A stretch of DNA of 64,000 bases from Cytophagaceae bacterium (GCA_006969745.1 CP030886.1:496001-560000), one strand, 5' to 3'. Shown: positions 53,042 through 62,125, counted from the stretch's first letter. The notes: generated by a model from the sequence alone, not told the origin. Program-made: numbers and translations.

Positions 53042-54181
53042 AAATCCGGCAACCAAAAAACCTAAATACGTACCTAGGCCCGAGCCTAAGGATCCGGCCA
53101 GAATTGCAGAGAGTATTAAGTCATTTCTATTTACACTTTTAGCCAAAGCTAGTGCCGTACTGGCTCCACCAATATTTGCTTGAGAGGCAATCGCCACAAT
53201 CGCCCAATCGGCTTTGATGATAAGGGAAACGCCAATAAGAAAAGCAGCGTGCACCAACACTATTAAGGTTGTGAATATCAATATATCAAATGCATGGGCT
53301 CCTACTTCTATCAACGCTCCAATCTCACAGAACACTCCGACCACCGCCAAAAACAAATACACAGAAAACATGCCGAGCAACTTGGCTCCGGGCATTTTTT
53401 GAACCCGCCTAGATTGAGCCAAAACAAGTGCTACAGTTGTTAAAATCAGAATTGATGGAATTGACCAACCCCATTTCATCGTTGCCTCAGAAAGCGTATC
53501 GGACAAAAAGATAACTAGAGAAACCATGCCTAGCATTAATGCGAATTCTTTTGGACCCATTTTCTCTTGCTCTCGATCAGATTCATCTGAATGTTCGCCA
53601 CCAGCAATTACTCTCGGATGAGGTCTTAGTTTTTGCATAAACACCGGAATGCTCAAAGTGACAATCATCCAAATTGCTGTAATAATATTATCAGCCACTA
53701 CAACACCTGTAAAAATTGCGCCCTCCTTAAAAACTTCATAGTGAAGCGCTACAGCATTGAAATTGGCGCTACCTCCGGTGTAGGTGCCAGTCATCATGCC
53801 TGCAATTGCAGCATATCTTCCGCCGAAAACTTCTTCATAATTGATCGCCTGAAGCGCAACAATTACCCCAAGCATAGTGCCAATTGATCCTAATATAAAT
53901 GCAACCAACATAGGCATACCGGCTTTCTTAAGCTCTTTAAGATTAACACCCAACAGCAAAAAGAAGATACTGGCAGGAGCTACATACTTGAATATAGAAT
54001 CGTAAACCGGACTTGAATTTGATGCTGATGGGATTAAACCAAGGTTAGCGACTACCGCACCTAAAATAATTACCAGAAGACTGCTGCTGATGTGCTTGAG
54101 AAACGTGTATCGACAAAGCCATTCGCTTGCGAAAATCAAAAAGAAAAGAATTAAAAGAATGTAAATAGGCTGATGGATCAT
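53030..54181 (-). CDS. DUF819 family membrane protein
   Basis: 383 aa with about ten hydrophobic segments. The pattern LGVNLKELKKAGMPMLVAF, IAGMMTGTYTGGSANFNAVAL and the C-terminal ASQANIGGASTALALAKS with a SLGSGLGTYLGF end matches DUF819 (YjcL-like), predicted transporters. The substrate is unknown. The gene overlaps the end of the kinase pair and diverges from a GNAT gene. Confidence 0.86.
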   Translation of the reverse strand: MIHQPIYILLILFFLIFASEWLCRYTFLKHISSSLLVIILGAVVANLGLIPSASNSSPVYDSIFKYVAPASIFFLLLGVNLKELKKAGMPMLVAFILGSIGTMLGVIVALQAINYEEVFGGRYAAIAGMMTGTYTGGSANFNAVALHYEVFKEGAIFTGVVVADNIITAIWMIVTLSIPVFMQKLRPHPRVIAGGEHSDESDREQEKMGPKEFALMLGMVSLVIFLSDTLSEATMKWGWSIPSILILTTVALVLAQSRRVQKMPGAKLLGMFSVYLFLAVVGVFCEIGALIEVGAHAFDILIFTTLIVLVHAAFLIGVSLIIKADWAIVAIASQANIGGASTALALAKSVNRNDLILSAILAGSLGSGLGTYLGFLVAGFLGA

Positions 54182-54242
54182 CTTGCGAAAATACCATTAC
54201 ATTAATTGAATGCTAAAAAATGAATATTAAATTGACCAAACC

Positions 54243-54701
54243 TTGACTAAGAATGCCAACATACAAATTGAAAAAATTGATGGTGAATCTCTGGATTCAA
54301 TATTTGATTTTCTTGAGCAAATCTTTAGTAGGGAACAGCATATTCCCAGAAAACTGATTCCACTTCAAAGTGATGAGCAACATTGGTGGTGTATTCGCAA
54401 AGGTGATGCTATCGTTGGGACGGTAGCTGCCTGGAATGAAAAAGGAGAATGGCATTGGGGCAGGTTAGCCATAGATCCCGCTTTGAGAGGAGCAGGCTTA
54501 GCAAAAAAGCTGGCCATTAAGTCCTTCGAGGATTTATTTAAACAAGAAATTGAATACATACATATTGATGCCAGAGACATTACCGTCACTCTTTTGGAAT
54601 CTCTTGGAGGAAGAATTATTGGTCAAACAAGCGATTTTTATGGCTTCCCGATCACACCTATGGGACTTGGTAAATCAGACTTCTTAAATTCCAATTCTTG
54701 A
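54243..54701 (+). CDS. GNAT family N-acetyltransferase
   Basis: 152 aa. A central GEWHWGRLAIDPALRGAGLAKKL motif contains the acetyl-CoA binding R-G-x-G-L-A, with ARDITVTLLESLGGRIIG after it. It resembles ElaA/YjcF-type GNAT proteins. The acceptor is unknown. The apparent start is TTG at 54243; no ATG occurs near it. The stop is directly followed by the convergent murB stop. Confidence 0.78.
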   Translation: MTKNANIQIEKIDGESLDSIFDFLEQIFSREQHIPRKLIPLQSDEQHWWCIRKGDAIVGTVAAWNEKGEWHWGRLAIDPALRGAGLAKKLAIKSFEDLFKQEIEYIHIDARDITVTLLESLGGRIIGQTSDFYGFPITPMGLGKSDFLNSNS

Positions 54702-55718
54702 CTAAATAACATTTACTTCTCTTTCCAACTCAATACCGTATTTCCCCTGGATTGATTTCTTAATCTCATTGGAAAGCTTGAATAGATCTTTGCCTCGACC
54801 CATTCCATGATTTACCAACACAAGCGCTTGTTGGTCGTGTACACCAATTTCTCCATCACGATATCCCTTCCACCCGGCATTTTCAATTAGCCAGCCAGCA
54901 GGAACCTTTACTTTGTCATCGTCTACTGGATAGCATTTAATACCCTCAAATTGAGCTTCTAGAGCTTCAAAGTGTAATCTTTCAATTATTGGATTTTTAA
55001 AGAAGCTTCCTGCATTTCCAATATCCATAGGATCGGGTAGCTTGGATTGACGGATATTGATAACAGCCTGACTTACATTTTTTAATGTCAATTCTTCAAC
55101 TCCCATTTTTTCTAATGTCTCCTGGATTGCGCCGTAACTAATATTGAAAATTGGATTTTTTGTAAGTTTAAAAAAGACCTTAGTAATTACGAATTCGTCA
55201 CGAAGCTCACCTTTGAAAACGCTGAAACGATAATCAAACTTGCAATCCTCTTTAAAGAAGGATACAGTCTTTCCACTTTTTATTTCATATGCTTCTAGAG
55301 AGTGAAAGACCTCCTTTAGTTCAACCCCATATGCACCAATATTTTGCATCGGAGCTGCACCAACTGTTCCTGGAATCAACGATAAATTTTCAATCCCTCC
55401 GTACCCTTTTTCTACACACCAAAGAACAAATTGATGCCAATTTTCTCCTGCGCCAACAGAAACAAGTACATCTTCCTCAGTTTCATTTTGAATGTGGATG
55501 CCACGAATCTCATTTTTTGCAACGATCCCTGTAAAACCTCGTGTAAATAGTACATTAGATCCGCCACCAAGAATCATTTTCTTTTGTGACCTAAAACGAC
55601 CTGTTTGATAGATCTCATCAAGATCCTCAATGGAATCTACAATGGCTAAATAGCCAGCATTTTCGTCTAGTCCGAATGTGTTGTATGGTTTTAAGGATAC
55701 GTTTTGTTGAACAATCAC
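54702..55718 (-). CDS. murB: UDP-N-acetylenolpyruvoylglucosamine reductase
   Basis: 338 aa. The FAD-binding part shows ILGGGSNVLFT and IPGTVGAAPMQNIGAYGVEL. The substrate part has the SFFKNPII segment with the catalytic serine, and VPAGWLIENAGWKG. The last steps use NADPH to reduce enolpyruvyl-UDP-GlcNAc to UDP-MurNAc, committing to peptidoglycan. The protein matches the longer (type I, E. coli-like) form. It is downstream of the ABM and hydrolase genes on the same strand, but the 63-base spacing does not prove an operon. Confidence 0.96.
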   Translation of the reverse strand: MIVQQNVSLKPYNTFGLDENAGYLAIVDSIEDLDEIYQTGRFRSQKKMILGGGSNVLFTRGFTGIVAKNEIRGIHIQNETEEDVLVSVGAGENWHQFVLWCVEKGYGGIENLSLIPGTVGAAPMQNIGAYGVELKEVFHSLEAYEIKSGKTVSFFKEDCKFDYRFSVFKGELRDEFVITKVFFKLTKNPIFNISYGAIQETLEKMGVEELTLKNVSQAVINIRQSKLPDPMDIGNAGSFFKNPIIERLHFEALEAQFEGIKCYPVDDDKVKVPAGWLIENAGWKGYRDGEIGVHDQQALVLVNHGMGRGKDLFKLSNEIKKSIQGKYGIELEREVNVI

Positions 55719-55781
55719 AGCAATTGCTTTGGGTAATGCACGAAATTACCTCAACAATTAATTAAATAGAATCTAGCTTTC

Positions 55782-56078
55782 CTATAAATCAATATTTTCA
55801 AAGTGCTTGACGGAGCACTCGCTAATAAAACCTTCCATTCCTTTTGGAATAAAGGCTTTATTCCAATCCTCACCCGCAAATTTTTTAATTGAAGCTTCCG
55901 AATCCCATCTGGATATCATTAGAAACTCATCTAAGTCTCCACCTATTGGGCCGCCAATCTCAAGGGAAAGCAATCCATCAGCACCCTTGGTTGCTGGTAC
56001 GGACACCTCTTTAAATTTCACTCTAAACTCCTCTAAATGGTCTGGATATATACGCGCAGTAAAAATTCTGATAATCAT
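55782..56078 (-). CDS. ABM (antibiotic biosynthesis monooxygenase)-type small protein
   Basis: 98 aa. It is a ferredoxin-like dimeric alpha/beta barrel: RIFTARIYPDHLEEFRVKF, then a GLLSLEIGGPI strand and DEFLMISRWDSEASIKKFAG, the ABM W-x-S motif. Members include quinol monooxygenases and haem-degrading enzymes, but many have no assigned role. Its start is 3 bases after the upstream hydrolase stop, so the two are translated together. Confidence 0.75.
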   Translation of the reverse strand: MIIRIFTARIYPDHLEEFRVKFKEVSVPATKGADGLLSLEIGGPIGGDLDEFLMISRWDSEASIKKFAGEDWNKAFIPKGMEGFISECSVKHFENIDL

Positions 56079-56081
56079 TAA

Positions 56082-56924
56082 TTAAAGATGTTTTTTTAGC
56101 CAAAGATGTGTGTCACGCCACAAATCAGAATTCGCCGATCTGAAAAAACCAAAATGTCCAATGGACGTCTTACCAAAATCCTCCGGAAACCAATGCTGAT
56201 GATCTTTGTATGTGCTTCCATATTGACTATACAATCTTTCTACAGCCCGCTTTGGCGCAAGTAATTTATCATCCGAAATACTTATGAATTTTAAAGGAAT
56301 GTTAATCTCCTTAAATGCTGTCGCCCTCTTCTCACAATCTTGCAATACACCATTTATATGTCTCCCCCACGTCCCCCATTCTTTAGCCGCATATTTGGGT
56401 AAATCGTGTTTCCCTCCATAGGCCCAGCTCGGAAGCTTACCCGTAAGTGAAGTTGTGGTAGGCAAAAACAAATTCCATAGGAGATTAGCTCGAAATTTTT
56501 CTTTACCATCCCAATAACTACTGCTTGCCGTTTGACTGGCAATGAAATATGCAGCCTTTACACGAGACCGATTTTTTGCTAATGGAAATATTTGGCCAGC
56601 CACACTATGTCCTACAAGATAGATATCAGGATTGGATTCATGATTGCAAAGCCAATTAATTACTGCAGTCAAATCTTTCTCCCCCCAACTCGACATTGTC
56701 ACAGAGGCATCGTTCAGCTTTGCCTTAGATTCGCCGATTCCTCTGTAATCAAACGTCACCACTTGAAAATCTTCACCTACAAGCGATTGAGCAAACTTTG
56801 CGTAATAACCTCTTTTCGCTCCAACAGCTGCAGCAATGATTACAGCAGGCTTCCCTTTTTCTCCAAAGTGAGTGGCAACCAGCTGCTGCCCATCCTCACA
56901 GTCAATCATAAAATCGTTTTGCAT
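56082..56924 (-). CDS. Alpha/beta hydrolase (COG4757-like)
   Basis: 280 aa without a signal peptide, so cytoplasmic. The first strand block is ATHFGEKGKPAVIIAAAVG, then TFDYRGIGES, the nucleophile elbow GHSVAGQ (Ser107), and a late IGHFGFFRS with the probable His. This matches the predicted hydrolases annotated as COG4757. The substrate is unknown. The ABM-type gene follows after 3 bases. Confidence 0.78.
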   Translation of the reverse strand: MQNDFMIDCEDGQQLVATHFGEKGKPAVIIAAAVGAKRGYYAKFAQSLVGEDFQVVTFDYRGIGESKAKLNDASVTMSSWGEKDLTAVINWLCNHESNPDIYLVGHSVAGQIFPLAKNRSRVKAAYFIASQTASSSYWDGKEKFRANLLWNLFLPTTTSLTGKLPSWAYGGKHDLPKYAAKEWGTWGRHINGVLQDCEKRATAFKEINIPLKFISISDDKLLAPKRAVERLYSQYGSTYKDHQHWFPEDFGKTSIGHFGFFRSANSDLWRDTHLWLKKHL

Positions 56925-57009
56925 ATAATTCGACCTTTTTATTGTCGAACTAACACACGGTCAGACTGTACTTTGGTTTAAATAAACGGTGAACAAAAGG
57001 TATACAAGC

Positions 57010-58716
57010 CTACTTTTCGTAAACTATTTCTCCACCAATTACTGTCATCGCCACTTCAGTATCAAGAATCTGCTCCTCAGGTATGGTCATAATATCTTTA
57101 TCAAGCACAGTAAGGTCTGCCCATTTTCCCACCTCAAGGCTTCCTTTTCTGTCCTCACGAAATGCAGCAAATGCAGCGTCGAGAGTGTAAGATCTCAGTG
57201 CTTGTTCGCGTGTCATCTTCTCAGCAGGTTCATAGCCTCCCTCTGGATTTCCGGCCAATGTTCTGCGACTCACAGAAGCATAAAAACTAGCTAAAGGAGT
57301 AATCGGCTCGACAGGAGCATCGGTACCATTAACTATATGAGCACCTGACTGTAACAGTGTCTGCCACATATATGCCCCCCATTCGATTCGTTGCTGTCCC
57401 AACCGATCAATCGCCCATGGACGATCAGAAGACATATGTATAGCTTGCATAGCTGGTATCACTCCCATCTCGGCAAATCGAGGAATATCATCAGGATGAA
57501 AATGCTGTGCATGCTCTATTCTAAAACGTGGTTCTTTCGGAGCTCCTTCGGGGTAAAGGTTAAATGTCCGTTCATAAATATCCAAAACTTCACGATTGGC
57601 ACGATCACCGATTGCGTGGACACAAACTTGAAACCCAGCTTTATAGGCCGCTGCGGTTATAGACTCAATGTCATCCATTGGCATCACATTGTGACCATGC
57701 ACTCCGGGAGCATCTGAATACTCTTCTAAAAGCCAGGCCCCACGGGAACCAAGAGCTCCATCGGCATACAACTTTACAGATCTTACTGTCAGTTGATTAT
57801 CATATAGATCTTCTTCAATACCATTTTTAAAATAGGTATCCAGTAGCTCCTGATCTCTTCCATTTAGCATTACATATAGTCGCAATTTCAACTCGCCTCG
57901 TTCAGCAAATTCCTTGTAAAGGTTGATATCCTTCATTCCTGATCCAGCTTGATGAAACCCGGTAATTCCATATTTAAAGCACTGCCGCAATGCAAGTTTT
58001 AATGCCTGCTCATCACTTTCTTTTGTTTGATTGGGAATAATTCTGGTAACTAAGCCTTGAGCAGTTTCATTAAATATCCCTGTCGGCTGACCACTCACAC
58101 TCATGAAAATTTCACCTCCGTCTGGCTGGTCCGATCCCCCTGAGATACCTGCTACTTCCATGGCTTTAGCATTACCAAGAGCTGCATGACCACTTGCATG
58201 TTTAAGCCAAACCGGGTGATTCGGAACAGCTTCGCTTAAAAGGTCATGGGTTGGAAATCCTTTCGTCATTTCCGGTTTCTCTATCCACTTATCCTGATGC
58301 CATCCTCTTCCGAGAATCCAGGTGCCTTCGGGCGTGTTTGCAGCTCTTTCAGCCACCATATCAACTACCTCCTGATAGCTCTTCGCTTCGCGCAAATCAA
58401 CATTAAGTAAATTATACCCTACGCCCATTATGTGAGCATGTCCCTCAACCAGACCGGGTACTATCGTCTTTCCACTTAAATCAACTTTTTCAGTATCCTT
58501 TCCTATATACTCTTTGGCAGCCTCTGCACTTCCTACAAATAGGATCGTATCACTTTTTATTGCGATCACTTCTGCATTAGGATTAGAATCGTCCATAGTG
58601 TAAACTGTAGCATTTATAAAAATGCGGTCAGCTTTGACACCCTCTTTATTGTCATCCACACTACAGGATATAAGAAATAGACAAAGGATAACAGTAAGAA
58701 CGTTGAATCTTTTCAT
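57010..58716 (-). CDS. YtcJ-like amidohydrolase lipoprotein
   Basis: 568 aa. The lipobox is LISC (Cys18). The amidohydrolase fold of the YtcJ/PF07969 type is evident: GLVEGHAHIMG (His93, His95), VKLYADGALGSRGA, CVHAIGDRANREVLD, RIEHAQHFHPDDIPR, NGTDAPVEPITPL, and a final KWADLTVLDKDI. The composition of the metal site indicates an active metal-dependent amidase. It acts outside the cytoplasm. The substrate is unknown. Confidence 0.88.
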   Translation of the reverse strand: MKRFNVLTVILCLFLISCSVDDNKEGVKADRIFINATVYTMDDSNPNAEVIAIKSDTILFVGSAEAAKEYIGKDTEKVDLSGKTIVPGLVEGHAHIMGVGYNLLNVDLREAKSYQEVVDMVAERAANTPEGTWILGRGWHQDKWIEKPEMTKGFPTHDLLSEAVPNHPVWLKHASGHAALGNAKAMEVAGISGGSDQPDGGEIFMSVSGQPTGIFNETAQGLVTRIIPNQTKESDEQALKLALRQCFKYGITGFHQAGSGMKDINLYKEFAERGELKLRLYVMLNGRDQELLDTYFKNGIEEDLYDNQLTVRSVKLYADGALGSRGAWLLEEYSDAPGVHGHNVMPMDDIESITAAAYKAGFQVCVHAIGDRANREVLDIYERTFNLYPEGAPKEPRFRIEHAQHFHPDDIPRFAEMGVIPAMQAIHMSSDRPWAIDRLGQQRIEWGAYMWQTLLQSGAHIVNGTDAPVEPITPLASFYASVSRRTLAGNPEGGYEPAEKMTREQALRSYTLDAAFAAFREDRKGSLEVGKWADLTVLDKDIMTIPEEQILDTEVAMTVIGGEIVYEK

Positions 58717-58769
58717 AAGAATTATATATTCGCCAGTTGTAAATTTTATTTAATCACACGTAACTAAAA

Positions 58770-59273
58770 ATGAAAAGAGCTCTAATAGTTAGTTTTTGTA
58801 TAATGATAACCCTAGCATTATCTGCACAAAATCAAGAACAAACTCCTCAAAATACGCCCGGGGAAATTAATGATCCAACCTCAAACGACAAAACACGACA
58901 ACCTTCTGACGTTGAAACCATAGAAATTCTTCAAGCTTCAATTCTCAGAAAAGCAGAACTAATACAGTCTCTATATTTCATAGAAGAAGAGACACCTCAA
59001 ACGTATGGCGCATATGCCTCAGGAGGTGATATTGTAACCAGGCATGTGAAGAAAAAAATCTATAGTGCAGGTCAAACGTTACTAGATCATCACAATTCCA
59101 ATCTCTCGAACGCTAAAAGTGAGGATAAAAAAATAGCTGAGCTGAGAGAAATTATTAGGATCAATGACAGATTAATCCAATTAGGTCAAATTGAAAACAC
59201 GCGCGCGAAAGAAAAAGAACTTAAGAAACTAAAAGATGTGAATGCCATTCGACCTGTATTCTTTGCTGATTAA
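58770..59273 (+). CDS. Exported protein of unknown function
   Basis: 167 aa. A signal peptide (about 1-19, MKRALIVSFCIMITLALSAQ) is followed by a polar, helical protein with many Gln, Asn, Lys and Glu residues and no recognised motif. A central segment (GAYASGGDIVTRHVKKKIY) precedes a predicted long helix to the end. It is divergent from the YtcJ-type gene and 141 bases before the S1 gene. Confidence 0.6.
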   Translation: MKRALIVSFCIMITLALSAQNQEQTPQNTPGEINDPTSNDKTRQPSDVETIEILQASILRKAELIQSLYFIEEETPQTYGAYASGGDIVTRHVKKKIYSAGQTLLDHHNSNLSNAKSEDKKIAELREIIRINDRLIQLGQIENTRAKEKELKKLKDVNAIRPVFFAD

Positions 59274-59297
59274 ATCCATAATTAAGGATTTTAATAT

Positions 59298-59305
59298 TAA
59301 CTTTG
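59298..59305 (+). promoter_or_regulatory. -7 element of the S1 gene
   Basis: TAACTTTG is an exact TAnnTTTG match and continues GCGCTCC, like strong promoters of this phylum. It leaves a leader of about 100 bases. Confidence 0.6.
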
Positions 59306-59328
59306 CGCTCCGCTCCAAAAAGGGGCAT

Positions 59329-59387
59329 TCTGACCCTGTCAGATGATGTTAAACAAAAATGCTAATCGATGATGGCTCCAATCGATT
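59329..59387 (+). promoter_or_regulatory. Structured leader of the S1 mRNA
   Basis: Two hairpins lie between the promoter and the ATG: TCTGAC-CCT-GTCAGA at 59329-59343 (perfect 6-bp stem) and AATCGAT-N10-ATCGATT at 59364-59387 (7-bp stem). S1 autoregulates through its mRNA leader in E. coli, so this leader is a candidate for similar control (inferred). Confidence 0.45.
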
Positions 59388-59414
59388 TAGTGTATCAAAT
59401 GGAGTCAAATAATT

Positions 59415-61595
59415 ATGGCAAAGAAAGAAGAAACTGCTAAAGCTGAGGAAAAAGAAACCAAAGCGAAAGCAACCGCTGCTAAAAAGACTACAACAAAAAA
59501 AGCAGCTACTAAAAAAGCAGACGAAAAAGAAGCGACCGAAGAGAAGAAGGCTGCAAAAACAACTGCAAAAAAAGAAACCAAAGAAAAGGCTGAGAAGAAA
59601 GAAGCTCCAAAAGCAGAAGCCAAAAAGGCTGCGCCTAAGAAAGCTGAGAAGGAAGAGGAGAAAGTAGAAGCGAAGGCAGAAGAGCCTAAAGCTGAGAAGA
59701 AGGAAGCAAAAGCTGAAAAGAAAGAGGTGAAAGCAGAGAAACCTGCAAAGGTAGCTGAGCCGGAAATTGAGCCAGCGGGTTCTTTTGATTTCGATGATGA
59801 CGGTTTCGATGATGAGTACTCAGAAGCAGATCGCAAAGCGATGGAAAAGCTTTATGAGGATACACTTACAGAAATCACTGAAAAGGAACTCATCAGTGGT
59901 ACAGTAGTAGGCATCACGGATAGAGAAGTAATTGTAAACATTGGCTTTAAATCAGATGGATTGGTATCACTCTCTGAATTCAGAGATATGCCGGATCTTA
60001 AGCCTGGTGATGAAGTTCAAGTATATATTGAAGAACAAGAAAATGCGAATGGGCAACTTGTTCTATCGAGAAGAAAAGCAAAAATTGTTAAAGCCTGGGA
60101 ATCTATACAAGGAGCTCTTGACAATGATGAAGTAATTGAAGGTTTCGTGAAGCGAAGAACCAAAGGTGGTTTGATCGTGGATGTTTACGGAGTAGAGGCT
60201 TTCTTACCAGGTTCACAGATCGATGTGAAGCCTATTAGAGATTTTGATGTTTTCGTTGGAAAGTCAATGGAAGTGAAAGTTGTGAAGATCAACTACACCA
60301 ATGATAACGTTGTAGTATCTCACAAAGTACTCATCGAGAAGGATCTAGAAGAACAAAAAGCAGAAATCCTGAACAACCTTGAGAAAGGTCAGGTACTAGA
60401 AGGCGTAATCAAAAACATGACCAACTTCGGTGTATTCATCGATCTTGGAGGTGTTGATGGTCTTCTTCACATCACAGATATTAGCTGGGGTAGAATCAAC
60501 CACCCGGAAGAAGTGCTTTCACTGGATGAGAAAGTAAACGTTGTAGTGTTGGATTTTGATGACAACAAACAACGAATCTCTCTTGGCATGAAGCAGCTTA
60601 CTGATCATCCTTGGGATTCACTTGAAAAAGATATCGACGTAGGATCTAAAGTGAAAGGAAAGATTGTGAATGTTGCTGACTATGGAGCATTCTTAGAAAT
60701 CATTCCGGGAGTTGAAGGTCTTATACACGTTTCTGAAATGTCATGGTCTCAGCACCTGAGAAATCCATCTGACTTCATCAACGTAGGAGACGAAATCGAA
60801 GCAGTTGTGCTTACAATAGACAGAGAAGAAAGAAAAATGTCTGTTGGTATCAAGCAACTTACTGAAGATCCATGGACTAAACAAGACGTTCTTACCAATT
60901 ATGCAATTGGTACTGAGCACAAAGGAACTGTTAGAAATCTAACCAACTTCGGTTTGTTTATCGAACTTGAAGAAGGAATCGACGGACTTGTTCACGTATC
61001 TGACTTATCATGGACAAGGAAAATCAAGCACCCTTCAGAATTTGTGAAAGTGGGTGAAGAGCTTGAGGTGAAAGTAATGGAGCTTGATATCGAGAACAGA
61101 AGGTTGGCGCTGAGCCATAAGCATCTTGAGGAAAACCCTTGGGATACGTTCGAAACAGTATTCACAAAAGGTTCTACTCATAAGTGTACAGTTACAAGCG
61201 TTACAGATAAAACTGCAACAGTTGAACTTCCATACGGTCTTGAAGGTCAGGTTCTTCCAAAAAACTTGAAGAAAGAAGATGGAACAACAGCTTCAGAAGG
61301 AGAGACATTAGAATTCAAAGTGCTTGAATTCTCTAAAGACGATAAGCGAATCGTTCTTTCTCACACTTCTGTCTGGGACAAAGATGCTGAGCAACCAAAA
61401 GCTACTTCTGCTAAGAAGTCTAGTGGAGGCAAGAAAGGCAACACCTTGGATAAAATCAACAAAGAAGTTGAGAAATCTACACTTGGAGACCTTGATGCAC
61501 TTTCAGCCCTTAAGGACAAAATGGAAGATGCCGGAAAAGAGTCTGCCAAGAAGACGACCAAGGCAAAAGCCAAGAAGGAAGAAGAAGAAAAGTAA
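59415..61595 (+). CDS. rpsA: 30S ribosomal protein S1
   Basis: 726 aa. Six S1 RNA-binding domains are visible at about 160-222, 238-304, 324-393, 409-478, 500-569 and 585-652, the repeated unit being G-x-V-x-x-x-x-x-F-G-x-F-I-x-L followed by G-L-x-H-x-S-x-x-S-W. A 115-residue Lys/Ala/Glu/Thr extension precedes them, with an acidic hinge FDFDDDGFDDEYSE at 124-137, and a 70-residue Lys-rich tail follows. The core initiates translation by binding mRNA leaders. Extended S1 is found in Bacteroidota, where Shine-Dalgarno use is rare. A terminator follows. Confidence 0.95.
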   Translation: MAKKEETAKAEEKETKAKATAAKKTTTKKAATKKADEKEATEEKKAAKTTAKKETKEKAEKKEAPKAEAKKAAPKKAEKEEEKVEAKAEEPKAEKKEAKAEKKEVKAEKPAKVAEPEIEPAGSFDFDDDGFDDEYSEADRKAMEKLYEDTLTEITEKELISGTVVGITDREVIVNIGFKSDGLVSLSEFRDMPDLKPGDEVQVYIEEQENANGQLVLSRRKAKIVKAWESIQGALDNDEVIEGFVKRRTKGGLIVDVYGVEAFLPGSQIDVKPIRDFDVFVGKSMEVKVVKINYTNDNVVVSHKVLIEKDLEEQKAEILNNLEKGQVLEGVIKNMTNFGVFIDLGGVDGLLHITDISWGRINHPEEVLSLDEKVNVVVLDFDDNKQRISLGMKQLTDHPWDSLEKDIDVGSKVKGKIVNVADYGAFLEIIPGVEGLIHVSEMSWSQHLRNPSDFINVGDEIEAVVLTIDREERKMSVGIKQLTEDPWTKQDVLTNYAIGTEHKGTVRNLTNFGLFIELEEGIDGLVHVSDLSWTRKIKHPSEFVKVGEELEVKVMELDIENRRLALSHKHLEENPWDTFETVFTKGSTHKCTVTSVTDKTATVELPYGLEGQVLPKNLKKEDGTTASEGETLEFKVLEFSKDDKRIVLSHTSVWDKDAEQPKATSAKKSSGGKKGNTLDKINKEVEKSTLGDLDALSALKDKMEDAGKESAKKTTKAKAKKEEEEK

Positions 61596-61605
61596 GTTAT
61601 ATTAG

Positions 61606-61640
61606 CGAGTCACCTATTCATATTGGGTGACTCGTTTTCT
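61606..61640 (+). terminator. Rho-independent terminator of the S1 gene
   Basis: CGAGTCACC pairs with GGTGACTCG around an 11-base loop, followed by TTTTCT. Confidence 0.8.
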
Positions 61641-61641
61641 C

Positions 61642-61649
61642 TACTTTTG
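61642..61649 (+). promoter_or_regulatory. -7 element of tRNA-Cys
   Basis: TACTTTTG is an exact TAnnTTTG match 13 bases before the tRNA. A TTG at 61623-61625 could serve as the -33 element (16-base spacing), which would place it in the S1 terminator stem. Confidence 0.55.
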
Positions 61650-61662
61650 CAAAAACAATATT

Positions 61663-61733
61663 GGCGCTATGGCCGAGCGGCTAGGCAGAGGTCTGCAAAA
61701 CCTTTTACAGCGGTTCGAATCCGCTTAGCGCCT
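61663..61733 (+). tRNA. tRNA-Cys (anticodon GCA)
   Basis: 71 bases. The acceptor GGCGCTA pairs with TAGCGCC, discriminator T as usual for Cys. The anticodon stem-loop GGTCTGCAAAACC gives GCA. The T-arm GCGGTTCGAATCCGC is complete. CCA is not encoded. A terminator follows 8 bases downstream. Confidence 0.96.
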
Positions 61734-61741
61734 CTAAATAG

Positions 61742-61766
61742 AAACGACCTTCGGGTCGTTTTTTTT
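61742..61766 (+). terminator. Rho-independent terminator of tRNA-Cys
   Basis: AAACGACC pairs with GGTCGTTT around a TTCG tetraloop, followed by TTTTT. Confidence 0.85.
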
Positions 61767-61853
61767 ATGCCTAATATTTTCAGATGAGAACCGCAGGTTC
61801 GAAACTGACCGAGAGGGAATTCATAAAGAAGTGCAGCATGGAGTGCGATTGAA

Positions 61854-61871
61854 TAATCCGTTTAGCCTCTA
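61854..61871 (+). repeat. Degenerate copy of the tRNA-Cys 3' end
   Basis: AATCCGTTTAGCCTCTA repeats the tRNA 3' end and its flank (AATCCGCTTAGCGCCTCTA at 61718-61736) with one change and a 2-base deletion, about 135 bases downstream. It could be a decayed tRNA copy or the scar of an attachment site. No integrase is nearby. The rest of the 61767-62015 gap shows nothing else. Confidence 0.3.
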
Positions 61872-62015
61872 GAATCATAAAGCAATTCAGGTTTTTTTTA
61901 TGCTAATTCTTTGAAAATTTCTACACTAAGCATTTTACCTAACAATATTTAGGATTTTATACGAGCCTACTCAGCATATCAGTAGTCGTATCATTGTATT
62001 GTATAACAATTAGTT

Positions 62016-62108
62016 ATGGCGACATTAATTTTCTCATTGATTTTAGTAGCCGTGTTTATAGCAACAGAACAAGCATGGTTTACGCGAAAAAGTAAACGAT
62101 TAGGGTGA
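62016..62108 (+). CDS. 30-residue single-helix membrane microprotein
   Basis: MATLIFSLILVAVFIATEQA (residues 1-20) forms one hydrophobic helix, then WFTRKSKRLG gives a basic tail, the expected inside-positive topology of a small inner-membrane protein. It has a good ATG, and a hairpin with a T-run (62126-62154) follows before the next gene. No family is recognised. Such short membrane proteins are usually missed by gene callers. Confidence 0.5.
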   Translation: MATLIFSLILVAVFIATEQAWFTRKSKRLG

Positions 62109-62125
62109 TTATTTGTAGAAATTGT

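Noticed and set aside
59405..59836. Minus-strand frame rich in Ser, Ala and Phe opposite the S1 extension
   Set aside because: It is the mirror of the Lys/Ala/Glu low-complexity codons on the plus strand. S1 is a certain gene, and the mirror frame has no protein-like character.
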